From: Roseitranquillus sp963776845
Lineage (GTDB): Bacteria; Pseudomonadota; Alphaproteobacteria; Rhodobacterales; Rhodobacteraceae
NCBI GenBank assembly: GCA_963776845.1
Contig: CAVZOJ010000007.1
Span: forward strand, 1 to 64,000
Length of the DNA stretch: 64,000 bases
Direction: 5' to 3'
This document shows positions 26,868 through 36,600 of this stretch, piece by piece. Positions within the stretch are counted from its first letter, which is position 1; the number at the start of each line of letters is the position of its first letter. Both the position numbers and the translations under genes were made by a program. The notes under the pieces are model-generated. The model worked only from the letters and a program-made list of their open reading frames with translations. It did not search any database and was not told the origin of the DNA.

Positions 26868-29044
26868 CTTGCATACGCATCCTGGCCGCCTGCTCGGCAC
26901 TTGTTTTCGCGGCCACTTTCGCGACACGGGTTGAGGCGCAGTGGAGCCGCATCCGGATCGCTGACGATGGCGACTTCGTGGTCCTTCTGGATGCACGGAC
27001 CGGCAGGGCGGGCTACATGCGACCAGGCGATACGAATGTCTTGCGTCTGGTTGACGACCTGCCACAGATCTCGGACGTCTTCCCGATGTCGCAGGGACGC
27101 TGGATCGCGATCGGCACTGAAGGGGAGGACGGTCAAACGATCCTGATTTCCGGCAATTTCGAGGCGGGGCGGACAGAGTCCAGTGTCTTGAACGTGCCCC
27201 CGGCCGCGGCTGCGCATGTCGGAGACCCCGGCCTTCTATATCTAGCCGACGGTGGCTGGCCGGTGTTTCGGACGATCAACCTGTGCGATCTGATCGATCT
27301 GTGCCGCGGCATTGCGTCCCGCCTCCCGACCTTTGAAAACTACGGGGTTTATGGTCCACCGATCCGCGACTTCGTTGTCGATCCGGGCGCGAACCTAACT
27401 ATTTCAACGCACTGGAACGACGATACAGTTCGGTCCTTCGACACGCGCTTCGGGAAGACCCTTCAGGAAGAATTGGTCAAGGGGGCCTACGGTCCCATGG
27501 ATGTTGAAATCGCGCTGGGTACCGAGGACGGAGTTTCGACGGTGTTTCTTAGCGCGCCCGAGGCAGGCACCGTGTCACTGCTCCAGATCGATCCCGACTT
27601 TCAGGAATGGCGTCCGACGGGCACGCTGGACTTGGGCGAGTTTACGACGGTACACGCGCCGATCACCGTCGCCCTCTCGGCAGGCACCTCCACGTCTGGG
27701 GACGGGCCATCGACTTTTTCGCGGGTCGCGACCAGCAACGACCAGTCGATAGTGTTGATCGGCGGACGCGAGCGGACCGTGGTGCACGCGCTTAGACGAG
27801 AGGGGAAGTCCCTAAACCGAGTTGCAGACTTGAGGGCCGATGGCGCTATCGTCGACTTCGACGTGACTGCGGACGGGCAATGGCTTGCGATCCTGACCAC
27901 GGACGGCGTTGACGTGCTGAATTGCGCTGAACTGAGCGCCTCAAACGTAGTCCGTCGGGACGAGGGTGACGCAGCGCGTCTGGAGGCCGCATTAACGTCG
28001 GCAGTTCAACGGCGGCTTGTGGAAAAGGGCTTCCTGACTGGGGTTGTGGACGGCGCTCAGGACGTCTCAACGCTAAGCGCGCTGGACCGTTACGCTGCGG
28101 CGATAGGTCTGCCCGCGTCGGAGCGCACTAATCTGTTTGACCTACCGCCGTCCCTTCTTGGTCCTCTGTTCGAAGGCGCCTTATCCATGTTGCCCGAAGA
28201 GTTCCTGGCTTCCGATGCGGGCGAGGAGGTGAAGCGCGCGGCTTTCGCTACATTCTTCGAGCGCGCTTTGAGGCAAATCCGGTATTTCAGTCCAGCGGAA
28301 GTGTTTCAACTCGGAGGGGTAACAAGGCGGGGCGCGGGTTGCGCCCGCTACAACGCCTACCCGCCCGAGGAATTCTGGCCCAACTTGATCCCCGTCCTAC
28401 GGGATCTGGATGAATTCCGCGACCGATTGGGCACGCCGCTCGTCGTGACATCGGCATTTCAGACACCGCAATATTCTATGTGCGCGGGCACGCCACTTGA
28501 GATGGTGGAGGCAGCAGGGGAGTTCCGCGCCCTCGCCTTCATCGCCCCTAAGGTCGATTCCGACCCACTGGCACAAGCGGCGCAGGACTTTGCGTATGAG
28601 ACCGGCTTGGGATTTGCCAGGACGGCCAACGTCATGTTCTTCCTCGTCCCGTACTTTTTTGCCACCGACGCGGCCGTGGAATTTGACGCCAGTATTGAGC
28701 GGCTGGGTGAGTGGCACGCCTTGATCGCCTCGCACAGTCCGGACGCAGGGGGATGCCGCTTTGCTACCGATGACGCGGTTGAATTTCAGAAGCTGCTTTC
28801 AGGCGGGCCTGCCAGCGGCCTGCCGATCTACATCGCCCGCACCGGCCCCGCCAGCCGGCCCGATGTCTACATAGTCACCGTAGACACAGGGTCTGATGCC
28901 GCTCTCGCCGCCGAGGTCGCGCAGGCGATCAGGTCGGTCGCGCGCAGAAGCGCTGACCGGGAAACAGGAGCGGACTCCTTCTATTTGTCGAACTCCGGCT
29001 GGCGCATCGACGAGGCTTGCCGCGCCGGAGGGCGAATTCACTGA
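26864..29044 (+). CDS. Secreted beta-propeller protein with M15-like C-terminal domain
   Basis: A 726-residue protein with a signal peptide ending near RVEAQW and ribosome site AGGAGGA. Residues about 30-370 form repeated strands in YVTN/propeller style (GRWIAIGTEGEDGQTIL, GQWLAILTTDGVDVLN). A short peptidoglycan-binding-like stretch follows (QRRLVEKGFLTGVVDGA). The C-terminal part contains LRDLDEFRDRLGTPLVVTSA followed by FQTPQYS, like the start of M15A peptidases. The downstream HxxGxAxD zinc motif is not visible; the nearest match is AGEFRALAFI, so this domain is probably not catalytic. Last gene of the island; I infer a scaffold or recognition role. Confidence 0.65.
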   Translation: MTCIRILAACSALVFAATFATRVEAQWSRIRIADDGDFVVLLDARTGRAGYMRPGDTNVLRLVDDLPQISDVFPMSQGRWIAIGTEGEDGQTILISGNFEAGRTESSVLNVPPAAAAHVGDPGLLYLADGGWPVFRTINLCDLIDLCRGIASRLPTFENYGVYGPPIRDFVVDPGANLTISTHWNDDTVRSFDTRFGKTLQEELVKGAYGPMDVEIALGTEDGVSTVFLSAPEAGTVSLLQIDPDFQEWRPTGTLDLGEFTTVHAPITVALSAGTSTSGDGPSTFSRVATSNDQSIVLIGGRERTVVHALRREGKSLNRVADLRADGAIVDFDVTADGQWLAILTTDGVDVLNCAELSASNVVRRDEGDAARLEAALTSAVQRRLVEKGFLTGVVDGAQDVSTLSALDRYAAAIGLPASERTNLFDLPPSLLGPLFEGALSMLPEEFLASDAGEEVKRAAFATFFERALRQIRYFSPAEVFQLGGVTRRGAGCARYNAYPPEEFWPNLIPVLRDLDEFRDRLGTPLVVTSAFQTPQYSMCAGTPLEMVEAAGEFRALAFIAPKVDSDPLAQAAQDFAYETGLGFARTANVMFFLVPYFFATDAAVEFDASIERLGEWHALIASHSPDAGGCRFATDDAVEFQKLLSGGPASGLPIYIARTGPASRPDVYIVTVDTGSDAALAAEVAQAIRSVARRSADRETGADSFYLSNSGWRIDEACRAGGRIH

Positions 29045-29328
29045 GCCAGATTAACTCAGCCAATGACCTACACCGGGTGATAGTTCACTGAAGAGGTCTT
29101 GGTGCCGGGAGCCGCCTCCGCACCGGAACGGATCTGGACCACGGCGAAGGAGAGGTTTGAAGGTCTGAGGCCGGTTCTAGTTTAGCGCAACAAGATGTGG
29201 TGTGCGTGCGAAGGCCGCGATCCGGCGGGCGTCCGGATCGCGCAGAAACGGCCTATCGTGTAGAGCGTCAACTTCGTTGTCCGGGGGCGACAGCCAAGTT
29301 GGCCGGTGATGGCCGCTGCGGCTGACGT

Positions 29329-30147
29329 TCAGGCGGTGGCGTCCTCCTCGAGGTTGTCGGCCGAGGTTGTCGGTGCGGCGTTGGCCTTGCTGGGCATCCG
29401 GTCGGCGGCTTCGCGTCGGCGGTAGCTGTCGACGTTCATCTCCAGGATGGTCGCGTGGTGGACCAGCCGGTCGATGGCGGCGACGGTGACGGCGGGATCG
29501 GGAAAGATGCGGTCCCAGGCGCTGAACGGCAGGTTGGCGGCGATGGCGAGGCTTCGGGTCTCGTAGCGCCGTGCGATCAGTTCAAAGAGGACGGAGGTTT
29601 CGGCCTGGTCCTTCTGGGCGTAGCCGATGTCGTCGAGAATGATCAGATCGAAGCGGTCGAGCTTGCCGAGGGCGGCTTCGAGCGCGAGGTCGCGGCGCGC
29701 CGCCTGGAGCTTCTGCACGAGATCGGTGGTGCGGGTGTAGAGCACTCGGTGCCCTGTCTCGACGAGGGCGTGGCCGATGGCGCAGAGAAGATGGGTCTTG
29801 CCGGCGCCCGAGTTGCCGATGGCGATGAGATTGGCGCCGGTCTCGAGCCAGTCGCCGGCGGCCAGCGCCTCGATGCGGGCGCGGGGGACGCTGGGCAGGG
29901 CCTTGAAGTCGAAGGTGGCCAAGGTCTTGCCGCCCGGCAGCCGGGACTCGATCAGGTGGCGGCGGATGCGCCGGGTCTCGCGCTCGGCGATCTCGACCTC
30001 GGCGAGGGCAGCGAGGAAGCGGGCGGCGGGCCAGCCTTCCTTGTCGGCACGCTCGGCCAAGGTAGGCCAGTGCGTGTGGAAGCTCGGCAGGCGCAGCTCG
30101 GTCAGCATCGCTGGGAGCGCGTGCACGTCGATCGCTCGGCTGGTCAT
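29329..30147 (-). CDS. istB: IS21 helper ATPase IstB (element A)
   Basis: A 272-residue AAA+ helper. Walker A reads GNSGAGKTH and Walker B DLIILDDIG, with SAWDRIF and HHATILEMNVDSYR typical of the C-terminus. I chose the ATG at 30147 (MTSRAIDVHALP), which overlaps the istA stop by four bases as is usual in IS21. It looks intact, but its partner IstA is broken. Confidence 0.9.
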   Translation of the reverse strand: MTSRAIDVHALPAMLTELRLPSFHTHWPTLAERADKEGWPAARFLAALAEVEIAERETRRIRRHLIESRLPGGKTLATFDFKALPSVPRARIEALAAGDWLETGANLIAIGNSGAGKTHLLCAIGHALVETGHRVLYTRTTDLVQKLQAARRDLALEAALGKLDRFDLIILDDIGYAQKDQAETSVLFELIARRYETRSLAIAANLPFSAWDRIFPDPAVTVAAIDRLVHHATILEMNVDSYRRREAADRMPSKANAAPTTSADNLEEDATA

Positions 30148-31283
30148 GCGCGTGCCTCCAGCAGGGCATCGAAGTGGACGAGCGCCGTGAGGGTCACCGG
30201 CACATCGTCGGGAAGCTCTCGTCGCCGCGGCTCGAGCCGCATCTTCAGGTCGCGCGCGTCCGGCAGGCGCCCGGCGGCAAGGTCCTCGACGAGAAGCGAC
30301 GCCAGCTCGGCCTCGCAACCCTCGTCATGGGCGAGCCAGAGGAGGTCGACCGTGCGGCGGCACGCATCGCGCCTGGAGAGCGTCTCGGACAACGCCGCCC
30401 AGGCGGCGGCGTACTCGCTGCGGGGGAAGAGGCTGTCGCGGTAGACCGATCCCGCCAGCGCCTGCGGCTTGGCGGCGCAGGGCGTGGATCACGTGGCGAT
30501 AGTCGATGCGGTGGACGCGCCGCCCGTCGTTCCGCGCGCGCTGGCGGGGATGGCTGACGACGTGGGTCCCGCCGAGCCATGCCTCGATGCGGTCGTCGTA
30601 GACATGGACGCGCAGGCGCTGGCCGATCAGCCGCGACGGCGCGCTGTAGAAGACGCTGTGCACCAGGAAGCCGCCGGTGCGGGTGACGCGGGCGACGACC
30701 TCGGTGAAGTCGGTGGTGCGCCGGGCCGGCAGCGGCCGCAGTGCCGCGGTCTCGATCCGCACGGCGGCCTCGCGGCGGCGATTGCGCCGGGCGACGAGCT
30801 GGTCGACGAACCCGCGCCAGTCGGCGACGCTGGCGAAGTCGCGGCTGCCGCGCAGGATCAGTGCCTGGTCGAGCGCCGTCTTGAGGTGGCGGTTGTGCGT
30901 CTCCACCGCCCCGTTCTCGTGCGCCTCGCCGGGGTTGTTGCGGCTCGCCACCATGCCGTAGTGGGCGCAGAAGTCGTCATAGCGCTGCGTCACGTCCTCC
31001 GCCGCCTCGCGGTCGAGGTTGCGATACGCCGCAGAGAGGCTGTCGGTGCGGTGCTCGTGCGGGACGCCACCCAGGGTCCAGAGCGCGTTCTGGAGATTCT
31101 CGGCCAACGCGGTGAAGCTCTCGCCGCCCTGCACGATGCCGACATGTTCCCACCCGCTGTAGCCCAGCACGAAGTGGTTGCGCATTCCGGAGCATTCGGT
31201 CAGCGGTTCCGGCGACATCCGGTCGGCCATTCCGACGCATCCGGTCACCGGGTCGCGTCGCCGCTGAGCTGGGTTTCGTCGTG

Positions 31284-32054
31284 TCAGCCACGGGCCTGCG
31301 CGTCAATCTCTGAGGCAGCGTCCGGCCCGGTCTTCTTCCGCATCGAAGGTCCGTCGAGGTCGAGCCGGTAGGCGTTGTGGACGAGGCGGTCGAGGATGGC
31401 GTCGGCGAAGGTCGGTTCGCCGACGACGTCGTGCCAGGCGTCGACGGGAAGCTGGCTGGTGATCAGCGTGGAGCCGGCGCCGTATCGGTCCTCGACGATC
31501 TCCATGAGGTCGCGCCGCTGACTGGCGGTGAGCCGGTCGGGACCCCAGTCATCAAGGATCAGCAAGTCCACCCTGACGAGACTGCGGAACAGCCGCGGGA
31601 ACCGGCCATCGCCGTGCGCGAGCTCGAGCTCGGCGAAGAGCCGGGGCAGCCGCTTGTAGATGACGGTGCGGTCGTCGCGGCAGGCTTTCTGGCCGAGGGC
31701 GCTGGCGAGCCAGGTCTTGCCAACCCCGCAGGGGCCCGTGATCAGCAGGTTGCGCTTCTCGGCGATCCATCTGCCTGTCGCCAGCCTCTGGAACAGCGCC
31801 TTGTCGAGCTTGCGGGGCGTCCGGTAGTCGACGTCCTCGATGGCGGCGCCAGCCTGGCGCAGCTTCGCGGCGCGCATCCGGGTCTGGAAGCGCCTGGTGT
31901 TCCGGCTGGCGACCTCGCGATCGATGAGCAGGGCGAGCCATTCGGGGTGGGTAAGGTCGCCGGCCGCGTCCTGCGCCTGCAACTCGGTGAAGGCTTCGGC
32001 CATGCCGTCGAGCCGGAGGGCTCTCAGCTGGTCGAGTGTAGGATGGTCGAGCAT
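31284..32054 (-). CDS. istB: IS21 helper ATPase IstB (element B)
   Basis: A 256-residue helper starting MLDHPTLDQLRALRLDGMAE. Walker A is GPCGVGKTW and Walker B DLLILDDWG; the SQLPVDAWHDVVG and LDRLVHNAYRLDL segments are typical. The start ATG at 32054 follows the istA stop by ten bases. No frame problem is seen. Confidence 0.92.
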   Translation of the reverse strand: MLDHPTLDQLRALRLDGMAEAFTELQAQDAAGDLTHPEWLALLIDREVASRNTRRFQTRMRAAKLRQAGAAIEDVDYRTPRKLDKALFQRLATGRWIAEKRNLLITGPCGVGKTWLASALGQKACRDDRTVIYKRLPRLFAELELAHGDGRFPRLFRSLVRVDLLILDDWGPDRLTASQRRDLMEIVEDRYGAGSTLITSQLPVDAWHDVVGEPTFADAILDRLVHNAYRLDLDGPSMRKKTGPDAASEIDAQARG

Positions 32055-32064
32055 CGTCTCTCCT

Positions 32065-33594
32065 TCAGTGGAAGTATCCGGCGCCGCGGATGTTGAGGTG
32101 AGTGATCGCTGGCCCGTCCGCGGCATCCTCGGGCCGCCGGCGATCGAGGTTGTTCCTGAGGATCGAGTTCACCGAGGTGTAGGAGCGTGCGCCGATCTCG
32201 AGCGCCCGCGTGCAGGCGGCCTCGAGCCTGTCGCGGCCATGGGTCCGGGCCAGGCGCAGGATGCCGAGGCAGGAGCGGAAGCCCTGCTCGGGATGGGTGC
32301 GCTCCCGCAGTATCACCTCGACCAGGGTCGACGTGCCGGGCCCGATCCCGGCGGCCTGACGCCGCAGCTTCTCCGGCGTCCAGTCGGCATGGCGCCGATG
32401 GCTCGACGGCATGTGGTCGCGCAGGGTGGTGTGCTGCCGGTTCGACGAGGTGCGGGCGTGCGCCGCGACCCGTGCGCCGCGGTGGAAGATCTCCACCGTC
32501 CTCGCGGTGATCCGCACCCAGACCTGCTCGCGCAGGAGCGCGTAGGGCACCGAGTAGTAATGCTTCTCGACCTCGACGTGGTAGTCGAGCCCGACGGCAC
32601 GCTGCCGCCACTCGGCGTAGACGTATGGCACCTGCGGCAGCGGCTTCAGCGCCGGTCGCTCCAGCTCCTCGAAGAGCACGCGCCGGCTGGCGCCGAGGTG
32701 CCGGGTGACGCGGTGGTTGAGGCGGTCGAGCAGCTCGCGGATGGCCTCGTTGATCTCCGAGAGCGAGAAGAACCTGCGGTTCCTCAGCCGCGCGATGATC
32801 CAGCGCTCGGCGATCTGCACCGCAACCTCGACCTTTGCCTTGTCGCGCGGCTTGCGCGGCCGCGCCGGAACCACCGCGGTGTCGTAATGCGCGGCCATGT
32901 CGGCGTAGGTGCGGTTCACCGCCGGCTCGTAGAAGCAGGCCTTGGTGACGCCGGCCTTGAGGTTGTCCGAGACGATCTGGCCGGGCACGCCGCCGAAATA
33001 GGACAGCGCCCGGCAGTGCGCGCCGATCCAGTCGGAGAGCCCCTGCGTCCAGGTCGCCTCTGCGTAGGTGTAGTTCGAGGCGCCGAGCGCGGCGACGAAG
33101 AGCTGCGCCTCGCGGACCTCGCCGGTCGCGGGGTCGATCACCTCGAGCGTGGTGCCGGCGTAGTCGACGAACATCCGCTCGCCGGCGACATGGTGCTGGC
33201 GCATGGTCGGCGAGAGGCGCCGTTCCCAGCGGCGGTAGAGTTCGCAGAACCGGCTGTAGCCGTAGCCGTCGGGATGAACGGCGCGGTGCTCCTCCCAAAG
33301 GAGCGACAGCGTCACGCCCTTGCGCCGCAGCTCGCGGTGGACCGCAGCCCAGTCCGGCTGGGATCGCACGGCCCGCGTCTCGCCGCCGGTCGGATGGAAC
33401 AGTCGGCGCTCCAACTCGGCATCCGTCAGCTCGGCAGGGAGCGGCCATGACAGCCCCGTCCGCTCCAGGCGCTTCACGTACTCGCTGGCTGTCGACTGGC
33501 TCACCCCGAGGCTCGCCGCGATCTTCCGCGTCGAGAACCCGCTGGCGCGCAGCCGCATCGCGTCCCTGATCTTCCGCATCGGCAATCTCTTCAT
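32065..33594 (-). CDS. istA: IS21 transposase IstA (element B), intact
   Basis: A 509-residue transposase. An N-terminal helix-turn-helix (GFSTRKIAASLGVSQSTASE) is followed by the integrase core with the acidic residues in MFVDYAGTTLEV, QIVSDNLKAGV and PRDKAKVEVAVQ. A C-terminal beta-barrel (YYSVPYALLREQVWVR) completes it. Length and motifs are normal, so it is likely functional together with the downstream IstB. Confidence 0.95.
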   Translation of the reverse strand: MKRLPMRKIRDAMRLRASGFSTRKIAASLGVSQSTASEYVKRLERTGLSWPLPAELTDAELERRLFHPTGGETRAVRSQPDWAAVHRELRRKGVTLSLLWEEHRAVHPDGYGYSRFCELYRRWERRLSPTMRQHHVAGERMFVDYAGTTLEVIDPATGEVREAQLFVAALGASNYTYAEATWTQGLSDWIGAHCRALSYFGGVPGQIVSDNLKAGVTKACFYEPAVNRTYADMAAHYDTAVVPARPRKPRDKAKVEVAVQIAERWIIARLRNRRFFSLSEINEAIRELLDRLNHRVTRHLGASRRVLFEELERPALKPLPQVPYVYAEWRQRAVGLDYHVEVEKHYYSVPYALLREQVWVRITARTVEIFHRGARVAAHARTSSNRQHTTLRDHMPSSHRRHADWTPEKLRRQAAGIGPGTSTLVEVILRERTHPEQGFRSCLGILRLARTHGRDRLEAACTRALEIGARSYTSVNSILRNNLDRRRPEDAADGPAITHLNIRGAGYFH

Positions 33595-34443
33595 CGGGCT
33601 CCCCGCACTCCATCAGGAGCGCGAGGCTACCCGCCGCAGGATCGCCCAGCAGCGCCGCTACCCGAGGTCCGGCAGGGTGACCGGATGCCCCGGAATCGGT
33701 GACCGGATCAGATCGGAATCACCGACCGGATGAAATCGGAACGCCTGACCGGATGGCCCCGGTGCGTGCAAAGTGGTAGAGCCGGTGCGCGAAGGGCTGC
33801 CCGGCGATGGTGACGCCGAGCTCCGCGGCGTCGGTGAAGTCCGACAGCGCCATGCGGCCGGGCTCCGGCGTCTGGCGGAAGATCACGTCCTTGGCCGCGC
33901 CGTGCAGCGCGCGCCACTCCCGCACGCGGCGCTCCAGGGTGCGCCGGACACGGTCGTCGGGAAACGCCTCCGGATCGGCCATCTGAAGATGGCGTAGAAG
34001 GGTCACCGCCTGGACGGCGGGGTCGCTCTCCAGGATCGGCAGCAGCACTGGCTCCCACACCTCGCAGAGCGGATCGGGAACGGTGCGGCCGCGCTCGACG
34101 CGGCGCTGGGACGGCAGGCGGGGGTCGCTCTCGATCCGGCGCGCCGTGCGCGCGCTGAACCCGGCGCGGGCGGCCGCGGCGTGCTGGCTGTGACGAAGTC
34201 GGTCTTGCATGTATGCTCTCACTTGCTGGTCGGTGACGGGTTTGCCCGGCACGTCGGGACCTCCGTTTGGAAGACAGAGATCCCGGTCGTACCGGCCCGC
34301 AGCGACCAGCACCCTCGCCATCACCTCCCTCGGAGACGATCGCGCCGCAGACTTCAGCCTACGGCCGGGCTACGCCCGACCTTCGCCCGAAGTCTGCGGC
34401 CAACTTGGCTGTCGGCGCCGGTCAGAAGGGTTGTCGCTGAACA

Positions 34444-34727
34444 CCCATCGCACGCATCAACCGCTCCACCGTGCAGCGGGCCACTTCGGAGCCCTCGCGT
34501 CGTAGTTGCCGCCAGACTTTGCGCGCCCCATAGACGCCGAAGTTCTCGGCATGAACGCGGGCGATCTCGGAGCGCAGCTCGGCGTCTCGCTTGGCACGGT
34601 CGGACCGTCGCGACGGATCGGCCCGCTTGGCCCGATGCGCGTGATAGGTCGACGGGGCGATCGGCAGGAAGCGGCAGATCGGCTCGACCCCATAGACGGC
34701 GCAGTGATCGTCGATGAACGCGATCAT
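34444..34727 (-). pseudogene. IS3-family OrfB, N-terminal fragment
   Basis: Begins MIAFIDDHCAVYGVEPICRF and includes FGVYGARKVWRQLRREG and ARCTVERLMRAMG, the DNA-binding part that precedes the integrase core. The DDE domain is entirely missing. Its start overlaps the orfA stop by four bases. Confidence 0.88.
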
Positions 34728-35053
34728 CGCTTCGATGGGCGGTCGAGCTCCGCCTGGGCAAAATACGCGCTGGCCTTACGCAGGATCTCGTTGGCCTCCC
34801 GGAGCTCGCGGTTCTCCCGCTCGAGCTGCTTGATGCGGGCTTTCTCCTCGCCCGTCGGAGCGGCGCGGACACCAGCATCGCGTTCCGCCTCGCGCACCCA
34901 TCGTCGCAGCGTCTCCGCCGTGCAGCCGATCTTCGGCGCGATCGATTGGATCGCCGCCCACTGGCTTCCATGCGCCTCGGCATGCTCGCCGACCATCCGC
35001 ACAGCTCGCTCGCGCACCTCGGGCGCATATCTCACCGATGTCTTTCCCGTCAT
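34724..35053 (-). CDS. IS3-family OrfA
   Basis: A 109-residue protein starting MTGKTSVRYAPEVRERAVRM, with a helix-turn-helix (IAPKIGCTAETLRRWVREAE) and a leucine-rich coiled coil (LERENRELREANEILRKAS). Complete, but left without a working OrfB. Confidence 0.88.
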   Translation of the reverse strand: MTGKTSVRYAPEVRERAVRMVGEHAEAHGSQWAAIQSIAPKIGCTAETLRRWVREAERDAGVRAAPTGEEKARIKQLERENRELREANEILRKASAYFAQAELDRPSKR

Positions 35054-35211
35054 GGCTCCGTCCTCTCACAGTGCGGAGCCTCCGGGAAACCCGGGGCGGT
35101 TCAACCCGCTGGCTCCATGCGGACATCATCGATGCAGCCGCGCAGGCTGCGGCAAGCAGGAGATGAGCTGGCCCCTGTTTCCTTGGACATCCATTTGTCG
35201 AAGGACCGAGG

Positions 35212-35649
35212 ATGGATGTTTCCGAGATGCCTGAGCGAGAGACGCCGGAGAGGGTTGATGGTGATGATGCGCCTGTGGGCAGGGTGGGCGGGCGTTGCCC
35301 GTCCACGCTATCCACAGGCGGTAGCACGCCGGCGGCGGCCGGGCCGCTCGGCCCGGGCCAGCGGTGGAGCGTGGCGCGCAAGCGGGCGGTGGTTCTGCGG
35401 CTGATCGCGGGCGAGCCGGTGGAGCTGGTGTCGCGCGAGATCGGCGTGCCGGTCCTCAAGCTCGAGCGCTGGCGCGAGAAGGCCGAGGCTGCGCTTGAGG
35501 GCGCGCTGAAGGAGCGCGAGGCCGAGACCGGCGGCGCCGAGCTCGCCGCGGCGCTGCAACGGGTGGGCGAGCTCACGATGGAGAACGAACTGCTGCGCGC
35601 GAAGATGGGGCGGACGCCCGGCCCTTTGGCCCGGAAGCGGTGGCGGTGA
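35212..35649 (+). CDS. IS3-type OrfA, DNA-binding subunit
   Basis: A 145-residue protein. The conserved part RWSVARKRAVVLRLIAGEPV, then ELVSREIGVPVLKLERWREK, is the helix-turn-helix of this IS3 subgroup. A coiled coil and the LTMENELLRAKM ending follow. The first 45 or so residues are low in motifs, and a start further in is possible. The stop overlaps the orfB ATG (TGATG). Confidence 0.8.
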   Translation: MDVSEMPERETPERVDGDDAPVGRVGGRCPSTLSTGGSTPAAAGPLGPGQRWSVARKRAVVLRLIAGEPVELVSREIGVPVLKLERWREKAEAALEGALKEREAETGGAELAAALQRVGELTMENELLRAKMGRTPGPLARKRWR

Positions 35650-36600
35650 TGGCCGACACGGTCTCGCCCGCCACCGGCCGGCGCTATGGCGTGGCGCGGG
35701 TCTGTCAGGTCTGGGACGTGCCGCGGTCGTCGTTTTACGCCGCCCGACGGGAGACCGCGGAGCCGGCACCCGTGCGCCCGAGAGGCCGGCGCGGGCCGAA
35801 GCCGGCGGTGTCTGACGCAACGCTGCTGGCTGCGATCCGGGCCGACCTCGCCCGCTCGCCCTGGTCGGGCGAGGGGGTGAGGCGGGAAAGCGGGGCGTCC
35901 AGTGGACGGCCCGCCCGCCGAACGCAAGGTCTGGGCGCGGTTGCGCGTGCAGGACGGGCTGCGCGCCGCGCGCAAGCGGGTGCTGCGGCTGATGCGCGAG
36001 AACGCCCTGCTCTCGCCCCACCGCGCCAGGACGCGGCAAGACGCGGCGCACGATCGCCGGATCGTCACCGATACGCCGAACATCATGTGGGCGATCGACG
36101 GCACGCAGATCACCACCGTGCAGGACGGCAAGGTCTGGCTTTTCGCCACAGCCGAGCACTGGAACGCGGAGGCCCTCGGCTGGCATGTGAGCAAGCGCGG
36201 CACGCGCCGCGAGGCGCTCCAGGCGATCGGCATGGCCGTGCAGCAGCAGCACGGCCATCTTGGCCGCGACGCCGCCCGCGGCGTCCAGCTCCGCCACGAC
36301 CATGGCAGCTGCTTCATGGCCGACGACTTCCAGACCCAGCTCAGGGCCTGGGGCATGACGCCGAGCTACGCCTTCGTCGGCCAACCCCAGACCAACGGCG
36401 TCATCGAGCGCTTCTTCCGCACCCTCAAGGAGCAGATCGTCCACGGCCGCATCTTCCAGACCCTCGAGCACGTCCGCGACGCCGTGCGCGCCTTCATCGC
36501 CCGCTACAACGCCGAGTGGCTGATCGAGAAGAACCGCTACCTCAGCCCGCACGCACTACGCCGACAGCACGACCTTGCGACCACGCCCATGGCCGCGTAA
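35649..36600 (+). pseudogene. IS3-type OrfB integrase, frameshifted
   Basis: The start MADTVSPATGRRYGVARVCQ is in one frame to about 35875 (RSPWSGEG). An insertion of about 40 bases then shifts to the frame beginning RKVWARLRVQDGLRAARK. The integrase acids are present in WAIDGTQITT, LRHDHGSCF and TNGVIERFFRTLKE, and the C-terminus is complete. Only a shortened product from an internal start (35902) could be made. Confidence 0.82.

Larger units (their letters stand above)
31179..33770 (-). mobile_element. IS21-family element B, complete, 7-bp target duplication
   Basis: The element is 2592 bases long. It begins TGCGCATTCCGGAGCATTCG on the left and, read inward from the right, TGCACGCACCGGGGCCATCC. 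Several degenerate CATCCGGTC-type repeats follow at each end, as is common for IS21. The 7-mer AAGTGGT is present at 31172-31178 and 33771-33777. Both genes appear intact, so this is the youngest and probably still mobile element here. Confidence 0.93.
30144..34240 (-). pseudogene. istA: IS21 transposase IstA (element A), split and frameshifted
   Basis: The N-terminal part (QDRLRHSQHAAAARAGFSAR to GQPFAHRLYHF) lies at 33771-34240. The rest, resuming VLGYSGWEHVGIVQGGESF, lies at 30144-31178 beyond element B. An extra G near 30471 also breaks the frame: after DYRHVIHALRR the sequence should read KPQALAGSVYRDSLFP. The C-terminus SETLSRRDACRRTVDLLW returns in the shifted frame. Joining the halves across one AAGTGGT copy gives a seamless IstA, which proves the order of insertion. 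The exact start codon is uncertain. Confidence 0.85.
29259..34443 (-). mobile_element. IS21-family element A, interrupted by IS21 element B
   Basis: Ends read inward as TGTAGAGCGTCAACTTCG on the left and TGTTCAGCGACAACCCTT on the right, and both continue into a shared CGACAGCCAAGTTGGCC block. Removing element B and one copy of its duplication leaves about 2.59 kb with istA and istB in normal order. The right end lies within an IS3 orfB. Flanking 7-mers cctatcg and cccatcg differ by one base and may be a decayed target duplication. Confidence 0.85.
34444..35103 (-). mobile_element. IS3-family element (IS51-like), 3' half lost
   Basis: The outer end at 35103 reads, on the minus strand, TGAACCGCCCCGGGTTTCCC, a well-known IS3 tip. 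orfA is complete; orfB is cut at 34443 by IS21 element A. The missing orfB half is not found on the far side of element A, so a deletion accompanied or followed that insertion. Confidence 0.85.

Noticed and set aside
31179..31260. Short repeated cattccg/catccggtc units that look like a small CRISPR or iteron array
   Set aside because: They match the multiple terminal repeats of IS21 element B and recur at its other end (33690-33770).
34344..34400. attC-like hairpin with 12-base arms (gccgcagacttc/gaagtctgcggc)
   Set aside because: It lies just inside the right end of IS21 element A and the second arm is part of that terminal sequence; no integron integrase or array of such sites is present.
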